Source of the DNA: Macrolepiota albuminosa
Lineage: Eukaryota; Basidiomycota; Agaricomycetes; Agaricales; Agaricaceae
Length of the DNA stretch: 64,000 nucleotides
Reading direction: 5' to 3'
Assembly (NCBI GenBank): GCA_027475525.1
Contig: JAMWFC010000029.1
Location: 1,178,001 to 1,242,000, forward strand
Of the stretch, positions 1 through 11,514 are shown in pieces. The notes beneath the pieces were generated by a model that saw only the letters and a list, made by a program, of their open reading frames with translations, did no database searches and was not told the DNA's origin. The translations under genes and the position numbers were made by a program. Position 1 is the stretch's first letter. The number at the start of each line of letters is the position of its first letter.

Positions 1-2933
1 AATCAGCTCCTTCTTTTCCTCACCTCCGTACTGTAGCCACAAGTCCTTCGTGCCTTTCATGTACCAAAACACCTGTTTGACATCCCAATGAGGCATGCCA
101 GGGTTCTTGGTGTAGCGGGAGAGCGTAGTGACGGCAAACGCAATGTCAGAACGCATTCCAAGACAGGCCCACATCAGAGATCCCATGGCCTCATAGTAGG
201 GAACATCCCGCATCTGCGCAAATTTGGCGGTAGTAGCAGGTGACTAAGAACTGGAAAGTCAAATCTGCATGTCTATAGGGATAGAAAGTGGTTTCATGTC
301 CTCAAGACTATAGCAATGCAGGGTGGAGTTGATGTACAAGTGTTGTGAGAGGGAAATGGTATGTTGATGGCGATCATGTTTGATCTCAATGCCAAGGTAG
401 CCAGTGGATCTCTCCCAGATCAGTAATTTCAACGTGTTATTTCATGCCACGTTTGACATCTTCAATGATCACAAGGTTTGTTGCAGTGATGGTGCAGTCA
501 TCAACGTGGACCACGATGATTGTGAGTGATGTTTTGTCATATCGGACAAAAACAGCTTGATCAACACTGCATTGCTTGAAGTTTAGCTTGGCAAGGATTT
601 TTACCAGTCGTTGGTACCATCGTTGGCTGCTCTGCTTAAGGCCATAGAGAGTTTTTGCAAGGTGGCAAACCTTGTTAGGTGAGTTGGGAGCATGATAACC
701 AGGTGGCTGGCGCATAAAGATGACTTTATTTGCTTCTAGTGTGCCATTTAGGAAGGCGCTCTTGATATCAATCTGGTGTATCTTCATGTCGAGTGCAGCA
801 GCCATTGCGAGGATCTCACGAATGGATGCGAGTTTGGCAACAGGAGCAAACGTGTCAAAGTAGTCAACACCTGAGACTTGTGAGTAGCCTTGCGCCACAA
901 GACGTGCTTTGTACTTAATGACATTTCCAGCTGCATCCTTTTTTACCTTGAAAACCCATTTAGAGCCTACAATATTGGCATTGTCAGGCTTGTCAACGAG
1001 CTTCCATGTGCCTGCCTTCCTAAGTGATTCCAGTTCGTCTTCGATTTCCTTTTCCCACAGCCTCCAGTCAGGTCATCTTTTTGCCTCAGCCACTGATCTC
1101 GGTTCGAGGCCTTCCACATCTGCCATTTCTGCTGTGAGGGTGTATTCTTTGAGGAACGAACCATCTTCTACTAGCATGGTCCAGTCCGCTTCACTCTCTC
1201 CAACCAGTTCTGAGGCTAACTCCCCCTTAACTGCAGGTTTAGGTAGTGGGATTCCTCATGTAATGATGGAGTCTGAGAGACGATTTGATACCCTACCTTC
1301 ACCACTGATGAGGTCGAGGACACGTCGGCTTGAGTTGATGATACAATTCGATCGTCGTATGGGTTGCACTGGTGCTTCAGAGCTTTTGTTTATAGCGTTG
1401 TCAAGGGGGTGGAGCTGAGATTGAATGCTCCTCGAATATCCAATCCTCCCTTTCGAGGTGGTCGGTGAGGCCTTTTTTGTTGAAGTAGACATTTTGCTCC
1501 ATATTGACGGACTTGGTGTCAGGCCAGTACACGTGCACACCATTGCTGGCCTCATCTATACCAAGCCAGTGCCCCTCACGAACACACCCCCCTAGCTTTG
1601 TACCATCTTCAACGCGCACCCAGACTTTCTCACCAAACTCACGGACACCCCTCAGGTCAGGCTTCCTGCCAGTAGCTGCTTCGTATGGAGTAGTTCCCTC
1701 AGGCAGAGCTTTCATCGACATCTGATTGTACAACCACACAGCATGACGAGCAGCCTCACCCCAAAGACCTTTTAGGAGGCCACTGCTATGCAGTAGGGCA
1801 CAAACTTTCTCAAGAATGGTGTGGTTGAAATGCTCCGCAACACCATTGTGTTGGGGAGTGTCGTGGACAGTAAGCTTCTGCCTGATCCCTTTCTCATCAA
1901 GGAATGCAGTGAACTCTTTCCCAGTATATTTGCCACCATGGTCTGAGTGGAGAACCTTAATTTTGGCATCGTACTGAGTACCAACATGGGCATGGAAAGT
2001 TTTGAAAGCAGGCAGGCTCTCACTCTTTGCACGGAGGAAATTGATGTGCGCAAGGCGTGTCTTGTCATCAATAAAGCTGACATAGTAGCGGCAATTGGAG
2101 ATGGTGGCCACAGAAGCAGGGCCCCAGACGTCACTGTGGATCTCCTGTGCAAAATCCTGGGCATGCTCACCCTGATGGACTCTGGCAATGGGTTTCTGTG
2201 TTGACTTCGCATAAACACAGGATTCACAGAAAAAATCCTTTCCGGTAGAGGTATCAAGACGGACACCAGTGACAAAACCCTTGGCAACGAGCTGACGGGC
2301 AACTTCAGGTACAATATGCCCCATCTGGCGGTGGAGCTTCTCAAGGGTGATGATGTCTTCAGCTGCCATAGCCACACTGGCATCATGCTGCTGCCGGTAG
2401 AGCCTGCCAGTGTCCTGCAGGACTTCCCCAACCTTCATGCCATCCCTGCTCCTGATCACGCATTTTCCCCCATCAAAGGAAACATTAAAACCGGCTTCAT
2501 CAAGCTTTCCAATGGAGATGAGCATATAGCCAACTTCTGGGGAATAAAAGACCTCAGTGAGGTGCAGATTGGAGGTGGTAGCTCCAAGGGGCATGTCAAT
2601 GACAAGTTCACCCATCGCCGTAGCACTGAATGACTTCTGATTGGCAGCACAAAACGGCTTTGGATCGATGGGAGTGAGTTTAGTAAAGTCATCCCAGTAA
2701 GGGAAAATGTGGGATGTACATCCAGAGTCCAATAGCTCAACACGAGCAGGGTTCGATGGATTAGGGTTCGTGACTCCGAGCGCATCCAGGGCTTTCTCTC
2801 CCTTGCTCAGCATGCAACCTGGAGACAGTGGGCCCAGACCAGCTGTAGTGCAGCCCCAGTCATCCTCGGTTTCAGCATCAGTCACCTCCTCCTCATCAAT
2901 TTTGGAGAACCAGTCATCAGCCATCAACGCAGT
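1..2933 (-). pseudogene. copia-1 Pol remnant: protease, integrase, reverse transcriptase
   Basis: The longest clean frame (2933 down to 1401) has the protease motif LLDSGCTSH, the integrase zinc region HRQMGH plus CESCVYAK, and integrase acidic residues in SDVWGP, HSDHGG and GVAEH, matching a DD35E core. The frame changes near 1400. The linker and reverse transcriptase follow (GSKWVFKVKKD, KTLYGLKQ, VVHVDDCT at about 500-1000), with a TGA at 1073-1075 where an Arg is expected. An RNase H-proximal segment (GSLMWACLGMRSDIAFA) follows toward position 1. The frame changes and stops mark it as non-functional. Confidence 0.85.
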
Positions 2934-2938
2934 GGCAG

Positions 2939-3656
2939 TGTCAGGTTCCGCTGAGTCGGGGGCTTTCCGGGAAAGCAATCGCCCTTACAATGCGGACTTG
3001 ACCCACGGATACTTGGGTGTCTGGATCTCCGGGACTAGGATTCCGGGGTTCAAGACGTGGACAGGGAAATCCCGGGAGAGGGGACTTAGTCCGGGGGTTT
3101 TGGGTAGATGGGTAACGGGGAAGTTCGGGTGGGGGTCGAGTCGTGAACCGGGGGTTCTAAGACGAGACCAAGTTAGTAGGTTAAAGTCGCGAAGTGCGTA
3201 CCGGTCTTAGAGCACGTGATTATCCAAGCGTGCCAGTCAATGCGTACCAGTCAAATAGAGGGCACGCAACAATCCAAGTAAAGCAAAGTAACAGTGTATG
3301 TAATATCAAGACTACCGAATACAACAGGGAGCTACACTATAAGTACTACGGGGCCGGGTCTCGGGGTTCCGGGATGTCTGGGATGGGTTCCGGGGGTCAT
3401 TGAGTAGCGGCAGGGGCTGTATACCGGGATCGCGCGTGTGGGGCGCGTGATCAATTGGTGCGGATGGGGCCGTGATGCGTGATGCGCGATGTCCGGGGCG
3501 AGTCGTGTGATCCGATCGTTGATTGGGGCTGGGGACGGCTGATGGTGGTCCTTGATGCGCGTGATGGCGGGGCATGTCCTGTGGGGTTGGAGGGAGGGTC
3601 CCGGATGGTGTTCCGGAGGTGTCCCGGGGTGGGCCCGGAGGGGAGGGGTCGTGACA
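2939..3656 (-). mobile_element. Solo LTR of the gypsy family, nested in copia-1
   Basis: This 718-bp block starts TGTCAGGTTCCG and ends GGTCGTGACA. It is closely similar along its length to the gypsy LTR at 15116-15863. It is flanked by a perfect 5-bp target-site duplication GGCAG (2934-2938 and 3657-3661), and the copia-1 reading frame resumes across it. No internal gypsy sequence remains, so it is a solo LTR left by LTR-LTR recombination. Orientation is assigned by comparison with the 11-15.9 kb element. Confidence 0.95.
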
Positions 3657-3661
3657 GGCAG

Positions 3662-4658
3662 CATCACTCTCATTGGATTCAAAAGTACCTGAGATGCCAG
3701 AAGTGGGCTTGCTTGGGAGGCTGGGCATGAAACCATGGTCAGATTCCATGCATACAGCAAATGCAAACTCGTCATTGCTCGACAAAGTCTCAACAGCATT
3801 TGCAGATCCACTAGCCTTAATCTTCACTTCACTCGAGTCCTTTTTCTTGTTCTTACAATCCTTTCACTTATGTCCCGTACCTCCACACTTCCAGCAGGTT
3901 GGTCCTTTGCATATGCCTTTCTCTGCACCAGAGGTAACTGCAATGGCTTCATTTTTCTCAGGCTTTGCAGCTGACTTAGCTGCAGCACGATGCTCATGCT
4001 GCACACGCTGATGGTCAAATTCCTCAGATATCACTATAATAAGGGTGTCGGGATCAATATCTGAGGAGTTCAACACAGTAGGGGCAGAAACAACAGCGGA
4101 GGCAGACCCAAGAAGTCTAGTTGCTGTCAGCAGAGAGTTGGCATAGCTGGCAAGGGATGGGGGAAGGGAGCCTATAATTGTCGAGCGGTAATCTTGGTCA
4201 TCTATATCGACACCAACTGATGCCAGCTCTTCCTTCTTCACCTGCAGGCTGTCAAGAAAGGCATGGACATCACCCTTGTCAGGGCACCTCATCCCTAGGA
4301 ACTCAGCACGAAGCTGTGTTTGGGCAAACACACCCTTCTGGGTGTATTCCTTGGTGAGGGCAGTCCAGGCCTCCACTACAGTCTTGTAGCGGCACAGCTT
4401 CATGACAGCTGAATCCAGGATCTTTTGGAGAAGCAGATTATAGGCTGATGACTCTGCCTTGTCCCAGTCTGTAACTGAGCCGGGGCCACCAGGGGAAGGG
4501 CACAGCTCATCACCAGAGAAATGAGGCCACTTCCCTTTGGACTTTATGGCAGCAGAGAAGCATATCTTGAAGATCCCCCAGTTGACCCCATCTGGCAACA
4601 GCCTCGGGACATCGGAAGGAAGAGAGTTGGTAGTAACAGCAGTGATGGACATAGTCAA
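3662..4658 (-). pseudogene. copia-1 Gag region (UBN2-type) with a stop inside the zinc knuckle
   Basis: The frame opens at 4658 (MTMSITAV) and resembles the UBN2-type Gag common in basidiomycete copia elements, with WGIFKICFSAAIKSKG near the start and a helical capsid-like middle. It ends in a CCHC knuckle reading CWKCGGTGHK, a TGA stop at 3864-3866, then KDC in the same frame. The stop sits where a basic residue is expected, so a CGA to TGA change is the simple explanation. The same frame continues to 3662, where the gypsy LTR and its target duplication interrupt it before the protease region. Gag would form the particle that packages element RNA; this copy cannot give a complete product. 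Confidence 0.8.
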
Positions 4659-4690
4659 ACTTGGTAGCAGCTCCGCAGGATGGAAAGAAA

Positions 4691-4703
4691 GGGCCCAATA
4701 ACC
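4691..4703 (-). other. copia-1 primer-binding site (initiator-Met half-tRNA type)
   Basis: On the minus strand directly after the LTR the sequence reads GGTTATTGGGCCC. It differs by one inserted T from GGTTATGGGCCC in copia-2 at the same place. This class of site matches the anticodon arm of initiator tRNA-Met, the half-tRNA primer known from Drosophila copia. The match is inferred from the motif. Confidence 0.6.
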
Positions 4704-5061
4704 TGATAGAGTAGCACACGAGATCTAATAATAAGAACAGAAACTCAGAGTATTTTTGGACACGTCTAAGAGTTTATTTACGTAATAATAAGAACAGAAA
4801 CTAGGTAAAGTAAGTAACGAGTAATTGCTGTATATGAGTTGAGCCTCACCTCAGAGTGTTTTCGGACACGTCTGAGGTAGGTAGTACATAACTATGCGAA
4901 TATATATGGTGCGGGTGATAATGGATAATGAGATAGAGGGAATGCAGGGTCAAGGATAGAAAATAAAGAGAATATACCAAAAAGGAAAGACACACATATA
5001 ACGAGGGTATGTACGGGATCTTTGACCCGGTTTGAATAGGTCGACTACAATCGTTCCAACA
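4704..5061 (-). repeat. copia-1 5' LTR
   Basis: In element sense it begins TGTTGGAACGATTG and ends CTCTATCA, a canonical TG...CA pair, immediately before the primer-binding site. It contains two related hairpin-like blocks (around 4745-4772 and 4850-4877: CTCAGAG, then GGACACGTCT, then AGAG/GAGG). The outer boundary at 5061 is inferred from the typical TGTTGGAA start, because the partner LTR is outside the window. Confidence 0.65.
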
Positions 5062-5765
5062 CAATTCTCATTTAATTCTCTATTATCATGCGTATATAGA
5101 CCTTAATAAACCCTATATCCTCTTATAAGACCTTTTTCACATTACCTGCTTCAAACGTGTAAAGCTCGTCAAGTCAACTCATTTACAACGTGTTTGCGAC
5201 CCTGGTCACAGGCAAGTCACTTCATGTGACATGACCGCATTGTCCATGGGCCCTACCTTAGGCAGGTTTTGCAATTTTACAGGACTTATAATGTTCTCAA
5301 CTACAAGACTTCTAAAGTGTGACCATGCTCTGCCATATCCGGTGGACTACCATTACATCTCTCTATCCACAGCCCAAGCCACATAACATACTGATCGGTA
5401 TTTGTTTGTCTTTGTTTTTTTTTTCTTTTATTTTCAGATACACAAATATTTCCCCTCAGTCAACTACATTATTGAGTGACTGAGGGGTGAGTACTATAGC
5501 GCTTATGTCCGTGCACTAGATACTTACCAGTACCTGTAGACTAAATCTACGTTCACTCTACAGGTAATATAAAATCAGTCAACTACATTATTGACTGACT
5601 GAGGGACTAAATCTACGTTCACTCTACATGTATGCACTTCTAACACAATTGTTTGCAAAGAATGACTACAAAAAGGCAATGCACAACCACCGCTGCCAGC
5701 TCCACGTTGGGCCACAGACTTCATGTCCACCTGTATAGTTTTCCCATCTATGGTGACGAAATACA
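5062..5765. other. Non-coding interval with repeated hairpins
   Basis: No gene is seen. The block 5455-5640 holds two copies of CAGTCAACTACATTATTGA followed by the inverted TGACTGAGG (5457-5487 and 5577-5607), and two copies of CTAAATCTACGTTCACTCTAC (about 5540 and 5607). The same layout of a CAGTC...GACTGAGG hairpin plus direct repeat occurs in the copia-3 LTR (59320-59484), so this may be a remnant of a related LTR. No clear TG...CA ends with target duplication were found. Confidence 0.4.
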
Positions 5766-6221
5766 TCAGCTTTCCCCTGCATTTATAGTAGTTTGTTCAA
5801 TCTTCTGGGCCAACCACACTTCACAGATGATGCACTGAGCTAATTGGTTGTAAACTTGCCTCACATCCTGAAGTTTCTTGCATTCTGTAGGTTCTCTGTT
5901 ATCCAGTAAATGTGGCTGATCCTCAGCAGCCAATTCCTGGATGATTGGCTGATTCCCTGCTCTGTCCATGTACGTTTCTCGGACGATGCATCTAACAAAC
6001 TCCCTCATCTTGAATCATGCGACAGTCAAAATGGGACAAAAAAGATGGAAATAAGAAATAGACCTACCTTTCTAATTTGGCGTTCAAGTCTGTCAATTTC
6101 CTGTGTCGATGCATTAGAAGGAAGATTTCAATATTGTAGAACACATTACCTGTTCTTCTTCTACTGTGATCGCGCGCACGGCGACCGTCCAAAACAAGGT
6201 TCCCTGCCTCTCATTCTCCAT
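5766..6221 (-). CDS. Small protein, paralogue A of a CKKLQD/VWL family (no signal peptide seen)
   Basis: Proposed exons on the minus strand are 6150-6221, 6068-6100 and 5766-6008, giving about 115 aa. Introns have GT...AG ends and exon phases are all 0. The middle 33-nt exon (EIDRLERQIRK) matches in size and position the 33-nt exon of the paralogue at 18389-19039 (EINRLYLRVHE). The last exon shares the CKKLQD block, two cysteines in CIICEVWL and the KIEQT tail. No database family is recognised. Unlike paralogue B, no signal peptide is visible upstream, so the start is uncertain or an exon was lost. Confidence 0.55.
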
Positions 6222-6859
6222 AGCTGCATATTGGACTGTGGACGGGTTAGTAACGAAGCTAGGATATTGACCAATTCCGATCTGCGCAGAGACTGTCTCT
6301 GAGCCTCAGGCATGAGAGAAGGAGGGAAAGGAAGCGGGCAGAAGGTGCCGACAACAGAGCTAGTTATCGCACACAATGATGACGACAGACTCACAAGATC
6401 AGCTGAGCCAGTGTCGACTTGAAGCCACAGTCTCTGGCCAGCAGCACCGACGGTAACGCTCTACTCCACAGATCAGTAAAGCAGAACAACAACTAGCAAG
6501 ACCACATACATGTCGTACGCGCTGGACCCAATGTGCCTGCCGGTGTTTTTTCAGGCAGGAACAGAAGGAAGACATTAATAAGTGTTGTTTGGTGGGTCTG
6601 AGATAGACATCACAATTTAAACTCAATCCTGTTTTGTTCTAGATCTATCTTAATCATAGGCATAGTCTCTGGCCTCGCCTTACAGTGTGAATATTATTGT
6701 ACTCCTGATTCTTGTAGAATAATTTATTCATTGTTGATAACCCTCATATGAGATATCTGGAAAGGAATCTACGGAATTAATGTGCAGCCTCATACATGGA
6801 ACAAAGTTTTTTTCCATTCCTCTGTCAAAACTGAGGTTAGAGCTTTGAACAAAAGTTGT
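6222..6859. other. Interval without a recognised gene
   Basis: Only short incidental frames are present on both strands. A missing 5' exon of the gene at 5766-6221 could lie here but none could be supported. Confidence 0.4.
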
Positions 6860-8200
6860 CAGAAATGTATATGCTTACCGGGTTCCATCCCTTTCGCTAT
6901 ACTTCCTACATCTTCAGCAAGCACGATGGCCAGTCTGCTATAGAGAAAAGTGTCAATCAGCTTAAACTGACCTCTTGAAAGGTACTCACATGTCAAGATG
7001 CCAGTCAATGTGACTACGATTTTGGTCAGTGTCAAGCGAAAATGGTCTTTTTTTAAATAGAGGATGGCTGCATCACCAATGTAGGAACCACGGGCCTGGA
7101 TTGTCTGTTGTGAAGCGGATGGTCACATTAATCTCCAGCAAACCCAGTAGATACTGCGTTGCGGCATACCTGAGGGGAGGGAATATAATAAGAACTAGAT
7201 CAATATCAATAGCAAAAGTAGAATTCAATATGAACAGGATTAAGATAGTCGTATTCAGAACTTCCAGCACTTCAAATGACATTGAAGATGTGCTGTCAGG
7301 AAAGAGCATTTGATCACAGTTGATTATGAGCGAGAAAGAATTATTTACTCTGTGCAAGTGGAAGGGGTGCTGCGGTTTCAAAGGTATAGGAATAAGTACA
7401 ACAGAAACATATTTTAAAGCTAGTAGGACTAACCGGCGAATCAGCAGATCCTCCCAATATGACCAGCTTGACTATTCTATTCCGTGGATGGCTGGGAGTA
7501 AGTCCTGCGCAGTGCGCGTGCCGCTCATGATCTGCAACAAAACAGGGACATTCCTAAATGGCAAAGGGTCCATCAGCACATGTGATGTTGAGACACAGCA
7601 AGATGTCTGCGGGGGTACTTCCCCTGGGTGTGCCAGGATCCTCAAGGGGATACAGGCTTATTTTGATGAGTGGGTTATGCAGGGAAGAATTGATCATGGT
7701 CAGCTCGACGGGCGCGGCGCCAAGGTACCGGAATATTGCTAAGTTGGCACCACCAGCAAATGATCTGCATCTGGCGTTGGGGAGAGCACGGAGCCAGTAG
7801 TTCCCAATGGGCTGGGTTGCTGCTATGATGACAAAGTAGCGTTGGCTGGAGTAAAACTAGATCAAGTCGACAGTGATAGGTGAGTGGTTGACGCCATTGA
7901 CTTCGATAACCATCTGAGAGGTTATTGAGTTACCACGAGATTTTTGGTGAAGGAAACTGGATTGTACCATATTGTAACCGTCGATTGAGAAGATGAAATT
8001 TAGATCACAGGACATTGACACAAACCGGAATCGGTAGCGCCTTGCTTGTACAACGTTGATAAGTTTGTTGCAGGGCCATTGCAGTTGCGCCCAAGACCAT
8101 TGATGAATGTTGTATTGGACGCCGCTTGGTCTGTTGCCAATGTTGAACGGATATGATACCTATGGATAAAGGCACAGTTAGAAGATTGAGCAACACACTA
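6860..8200 (-). pseudogene. Laccase (multicopper oxidase) pseudogene
   Basis: Minus-strand conceptual exons give laccase landmarks in order: NGLGRNCNGP, YRFRFVSMSCD, VIEVNGVNHSPITVD, QPIGNYWLRA, IFRYLGAAPVE, VPVLLQIMSGT, copper-ligand HPFHLH (about 7355), NVTIRFTTDNPGPWFLHC, and HIDWHL then RLAIVLAEDVG. The HC|HIDWHL codon is split by an intron, restored when GTGATG...GTAG is removed. Lesions include a TAG after ITVDLI, a TGA (7272-7274) where laccases have Arg in VRSAGS, and a single-base insertion in the GDNVTIRF region. The N-terminal copper domain is not found. Laccases oxidise phenols outside the cell; this copy cannot encode one. Confidence 0.85.
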
Positions 8201-8446
8201 GAAACAAATGTCAGCTGCTAGAGCATCACGTGTAGCAATAATAGATTTTTCAATTTTGTCCTGTATCTCAGTGGGCCCAATGTCGCAGATCTCTCCTTTT
8301 GTGATCTTCCTGGTAAGCGTCAAGTGTTCTGTATTACTCCATCCTGATTTTTGTAGGTCTTATCACTGGCGTCAAGTCAGCCAGAAAGACAAATGACATT
8401 GATCAACCTGGTCGCTACATACATCAAAAGACCCAGCTGTATCATT

Positions 8447-9888
8447 CTAGTTTGACCAAGCCACAACAGGCACTAGAGGTGGGGCTGAAACAGTAGGGGT
8501 TGCTGTAGAAACCGTAGGAGGTGGCAAAGAAGAAGTGAAATTCGCGCCTAAGGAGAGATTGATGACGTTGCGAGGAGCAATTTTCCCAGCGAAGAACTGG
8601 CTGGCAGAGAGTGAGGGCTTGGATCAGGGTGCTGGTGGGAAGATATTGGACTGGAAGGATTCAGCCTGACGTATGTCAGTGATAGTGCCAACAGTAAGCT
8701 TACTCTTCGAGGAACAATGAAGGCAATGGGCTCGATGGAAGAGCTCTGAACCTTGTAGGCCCGGGCAATCTCACACTCTCCAACGTTGAGAGCCCGGCGG
8801 GGCAAGAAGCACATGCCACGCTGGGGTTCGCTTGATTTATGCTCTGACAGAGCATAAAGGGTGTCTGACTCGTATTCGTAGTATTGAATGTTGCCGTCAC
8901 TGAAGGACATGAGCTGTTGATATATCAGAGTTGTAACACAATGCATACCCTTTGCCAGCAAGGAACGAGATATTGTTATCAGACTAGAAGGGCATAACGA
9001 CACCTGAGGACTGATCAAGAACAATCGTTTTCACGTTACCCAAGCCGCCCGTCTCCCAAATTGCGACTTGCCAATCTGACATTTTACTGAATCCAGTGGT
9101 CGCAATCTTGTCAAGGTCACCCATCCACACTACACGAGATCCCTTGATTCCACTATGACCATCCACAACACGGACCGCCTCTCCACCCACACAAGGATCA
9201 AACAGTCTTAGTTTCCTATCCTGACACGTCGTTGCCAGTAGAGTTCCCGTTGGATTGAAGGTGAGACTCTGAATCGTGTCGCCGTGGCCTGTCAATATAC
9301 TCCTTGCCTCCTCAGTATTTTCCAAATCCCACAGTTTGACCGTGCGCTCTCCAGAAGCACTTGCAAGGACATTCGCAGCGGTCGGATAGAACAGAACCTG
9401 ACCGACCTTACGTGGAGATCCCTCGATGCAGGCAACGGGGTCAAAATCCTGAGGGACTCAATTCTCTTGACCCCAACCCTCAAACACGGGTGCTTCAACC
9501 TTCCAAATCATCACCTTGCCATCCTCCCTACAAGAAGCGATGATCAAGTCATTGTGCGGCGACCAATCTGTGTTCAGCACAGCAGCAGTGTGACTATGTG
9601 CCAGCGGCAGATTGTCTGGCAGCCTCTGAGGAAGTCCTGGTACTGTTTGGAAGGGAGATGGGAGGGGTAGTATGGCAAATGCACCACCGCCGGACGCATT
9701 CCAGTTGACACTGATGTATTGCTGTCAATGTGTAAGCCTTTACGACGGGAGCCTCTCTCTAATTGAGCATCTTACTCCAGAAGAAGAGATAAAATTAGTG
9801 TCCCATGCACTACTGGTGACCTTGACATTTTCATAACCATATTCCTTCTTTGCCGGGTGCCTGAAGACATGACTATATTCGTATTTTC
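8447..9888 (-). pseudogene. CRN1: Coronin pseudogene (WD40 actin-binding protein)
   Basis: Minus-strand pieces follow coronin closely: KYEYSHVFRHPAKKEYGYENV, SVNWNASGGGAFAILPL, NTDWSPHNDLIIASC, GSPRKVGQVLFYPTAANVLA, then GFSKMSDWQVAIW and SSGVVMPF, and AESFQSNIFPPAP with SASQFFAGK at the C-terminal side. Two in-frame TGA stops occur, at 9459-9461 (before VPQDFDPV, Trp expected) and 8624-8626 (after PPAP). The first exon with the usual start is missing because homology stops at about 9888, exactly where the VTI1 fragment begins. No C-terminal coiled coil is visible. Coronins organise cortical actin; this locus is broken. Confidence 0.85.
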
Positions 9889-10098
9889 CTGTTTGTGCAG
9901 CTATGAGGTGCAGATTCCAATATCGAGCATGCATCTGGAACGATCAAGAAGATGATCAGACAGTGAGTCCGCAATTTTGTTCCTTTGTGCATGTCTTATC
10001 TTTTTAGAATGTACAAGCAGCGGTTTATACTCGGCGCCATGACAGTGCTCATCATCTCCATTGTCATTAACATTCTGTACTACAAACTCATACAATAG
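9889..10098 (+). pseudogene. VTI1: VTI1 3' fragment (v-SNARE), duplicated copy
   Basis: It aligns with the last two exons of the copy at 21427-21630, including the intron between them. The SNARE exon starts CTATGAGGTGCAG where the other copy has CTACGAGGTGCAG, turning CGA into a TGA stop (9904-9906). The membrane-anchor exon (MYKQRFILGAMTVLI...) ends at TAG 10096-10098. All upstream exons are absent; the fragment abuts the truncated coronin gene head to head. It is a non-functional product of segmental duplication. Confidence 0.85.
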
Positions 10099-10260
10099 TT
10101 TTGCCATTTCACACTTTACTCTTGAACTTCTAATGCTTCCTTTATGCTTCGGCCAGCAATTTATATATATTGTCATCTATTCCACCCGATAAGCATACAT
10201 TTGTAAGTTGAATAGACACCTATAGATGCCTTGGGGGAACCCTCGACCTCTACCATTCAG

Positions 10261-10979
10261 TCAGGGATTCTGAGAGAATGACGCTGCCTCCTCGTGTATA
10301 CATGCTACGAGACGGATCCTTGAGATGACCAAACAATGCACAATAAGAAATACGATATAATAGCACACAACGATGCCTACAATGTACATGTCAAGAAGGC
10401 CCTTTGGTTTCTCGGGGTTGAGAAAACTGTAGGCTATAATATCATGACTGATCAGTGTGGCGGGGGACACGAGGAACGGAGACAAGAACTTACGATACAA
10501 GCCCTGGTCTGCATGTGTGATATACGCTATGGCAAGAAAACATGCGAGAAGGATGATGGATGTCGGAAGGAAGAGCCATGGTGTGGGAGGGATGTTCGTA
10601 AGTAGGACTTCTGCCATAGCAAATACCAAATTGAGGATATGCACATAGACGTTGCTCCAAGCTTTGAAAAAAGAGTCAGGGATAGATCTGATTCCGAAAG
10701 CGAAAGGTGGCGTACATGTTTCGACGTCTTTGAGTGTTGCTGGAAATGCGAGAAGAGCCCAGAACACGATTGTCACTACAATGACTGGGCAGGAGTCAAG
10801 AACACCATGCACAGTACTAAAACAAAGGGGCTTATGGTATGTCATGATCGTCACTTGCAGCAAGACATGCATGGTTTGAAGAACATGTGGCTATTTCTGG
10901 CGGGGGTATGATGCCATATCGGATAATTGACTTAGCGAGCACCAGAACGCCAGTGTTTGGATGCCCACAGCAAAAAAGA
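10261..10979 (-). pseudogene. Multi-pass membrane protein (possibly FAR-17a/AIG1-like), 5'-truncated copy 1
   Basis: The minus-strand frame has several hydrophobic spans (VTIVFWALLAFPATL, WSNVYVHILNLVFAM, PWLFLPTSIILLACFLAIAY, then VGIVVCYYIVFLIV). An intron (GTAAGT...TATAG) between LAIAYITHADQGLY and YSFLNPEKPKG restores a typical family segment. Compared with copy 2 it lacks the first exons: homology ends near 10979. It also has a TAG where copy 2 has Trp (QK-W-P), and an intron donor changed from GTAAG to ATAAG. The family name is a guess from the spacing of hydrophobic blocks. Confidence 0.6.
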
Positions 10980-11157
10980 CGTGCAGAATTTAATTAACAG
11001 GTACTTATCCATAGCAAATTTTACATTGAGTAACTTTTTTTTTCTCTTTCACGAGCAGGTGGCTGACATAAGCAGGTGGATATCCAGTCGACCCGGCACC
11101 TCAAGCCACGTTCACACGCTTGCAGCTTGTGCATGACTTTTCATCTTTCACAAGCAG

Positions 11158-11414
11158 TGTCAGGTTCCGCTGAATCGGGGGCTTTCCGGGAAAGCGACGC
11201 CCTTACAATGCGGACTTGATCTACGGATACTCGGGTGCCTGGAACTCCGGGGCTAGGACTCCGGGGTTCAAGACGAGGACAGGGGAGTCCCGGGAGAGGG
11301 GACTATAGTCCGGGGGTTTTGGATTGGGGGTGGCTGAGAGTTAGAGGGGGTCGAGTCGTGAACCGGAGGTTCTAAGACGAGACCAAGTTAGTAACTTAAG
11401 AGTCGCGAAGTGCG
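11158..11414 (-). repeat. Gypsy 3' LTR, partial (truncated by gap)
   Basis: The first 257 bp (plus-strand order) are identical to 15116-15372. The rest of the LTR and the adjacent polypurine tract fall in the run of N. Confidence 0.93.
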
Positions 11415-11514
11415 NNNNNNNNNNNNNNNNNNNNNNNNNNNNNNNNNNNNNNNNNNNNNNNNNNNNNNNNNNNNNNNNNNNNNNNNNNNNNNNNNNNNNN
11501 NNNNNNNNNNNNNN
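11415..11514. other. Assembly gap (100 N)
   Basis: Exactly 100 N, the conventional placeholder for a gap of unknown size. The left flank is LTR and the right flank is protease-coding sequence, so several kilobases of pol plus about 490 bp of LTR are expected to be missing. Confidence 0.97.

Larger units (their letters stand above)
1..5061 (-). mobile_element. Decayed Ty1/copia LTR retrotransposon (copia-1), left end outside window
   Basis: On the minus strand the order is 5' LTR (4704-5061), primer-binding site, Gag with zinc knuckle, aspartic protease, integrase, reverse transcriptase, which is the Ty1/copia order. The RNase H end and 3' LTR lie left of position 1, so no target-site duplication can be checked. 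The coding region is broken by TGA codons at 3864-3866 and 1073-1075, by frame changes near 1400 and 430, and by an inserted gypsy LTR (2939-3656). It is therefore a dead copy, older than the gypsy insertion it carries. Confidence 0.9.

Noticed and set aside
5062..5650. Possible nested LTR between AATTG motifs at 5062-5066 and 5646-5650 (minus strand)
   Set aside because: One end begins TGTT but the other does not end in CA, and a 5-mer match in AT-rich DNA is weak.
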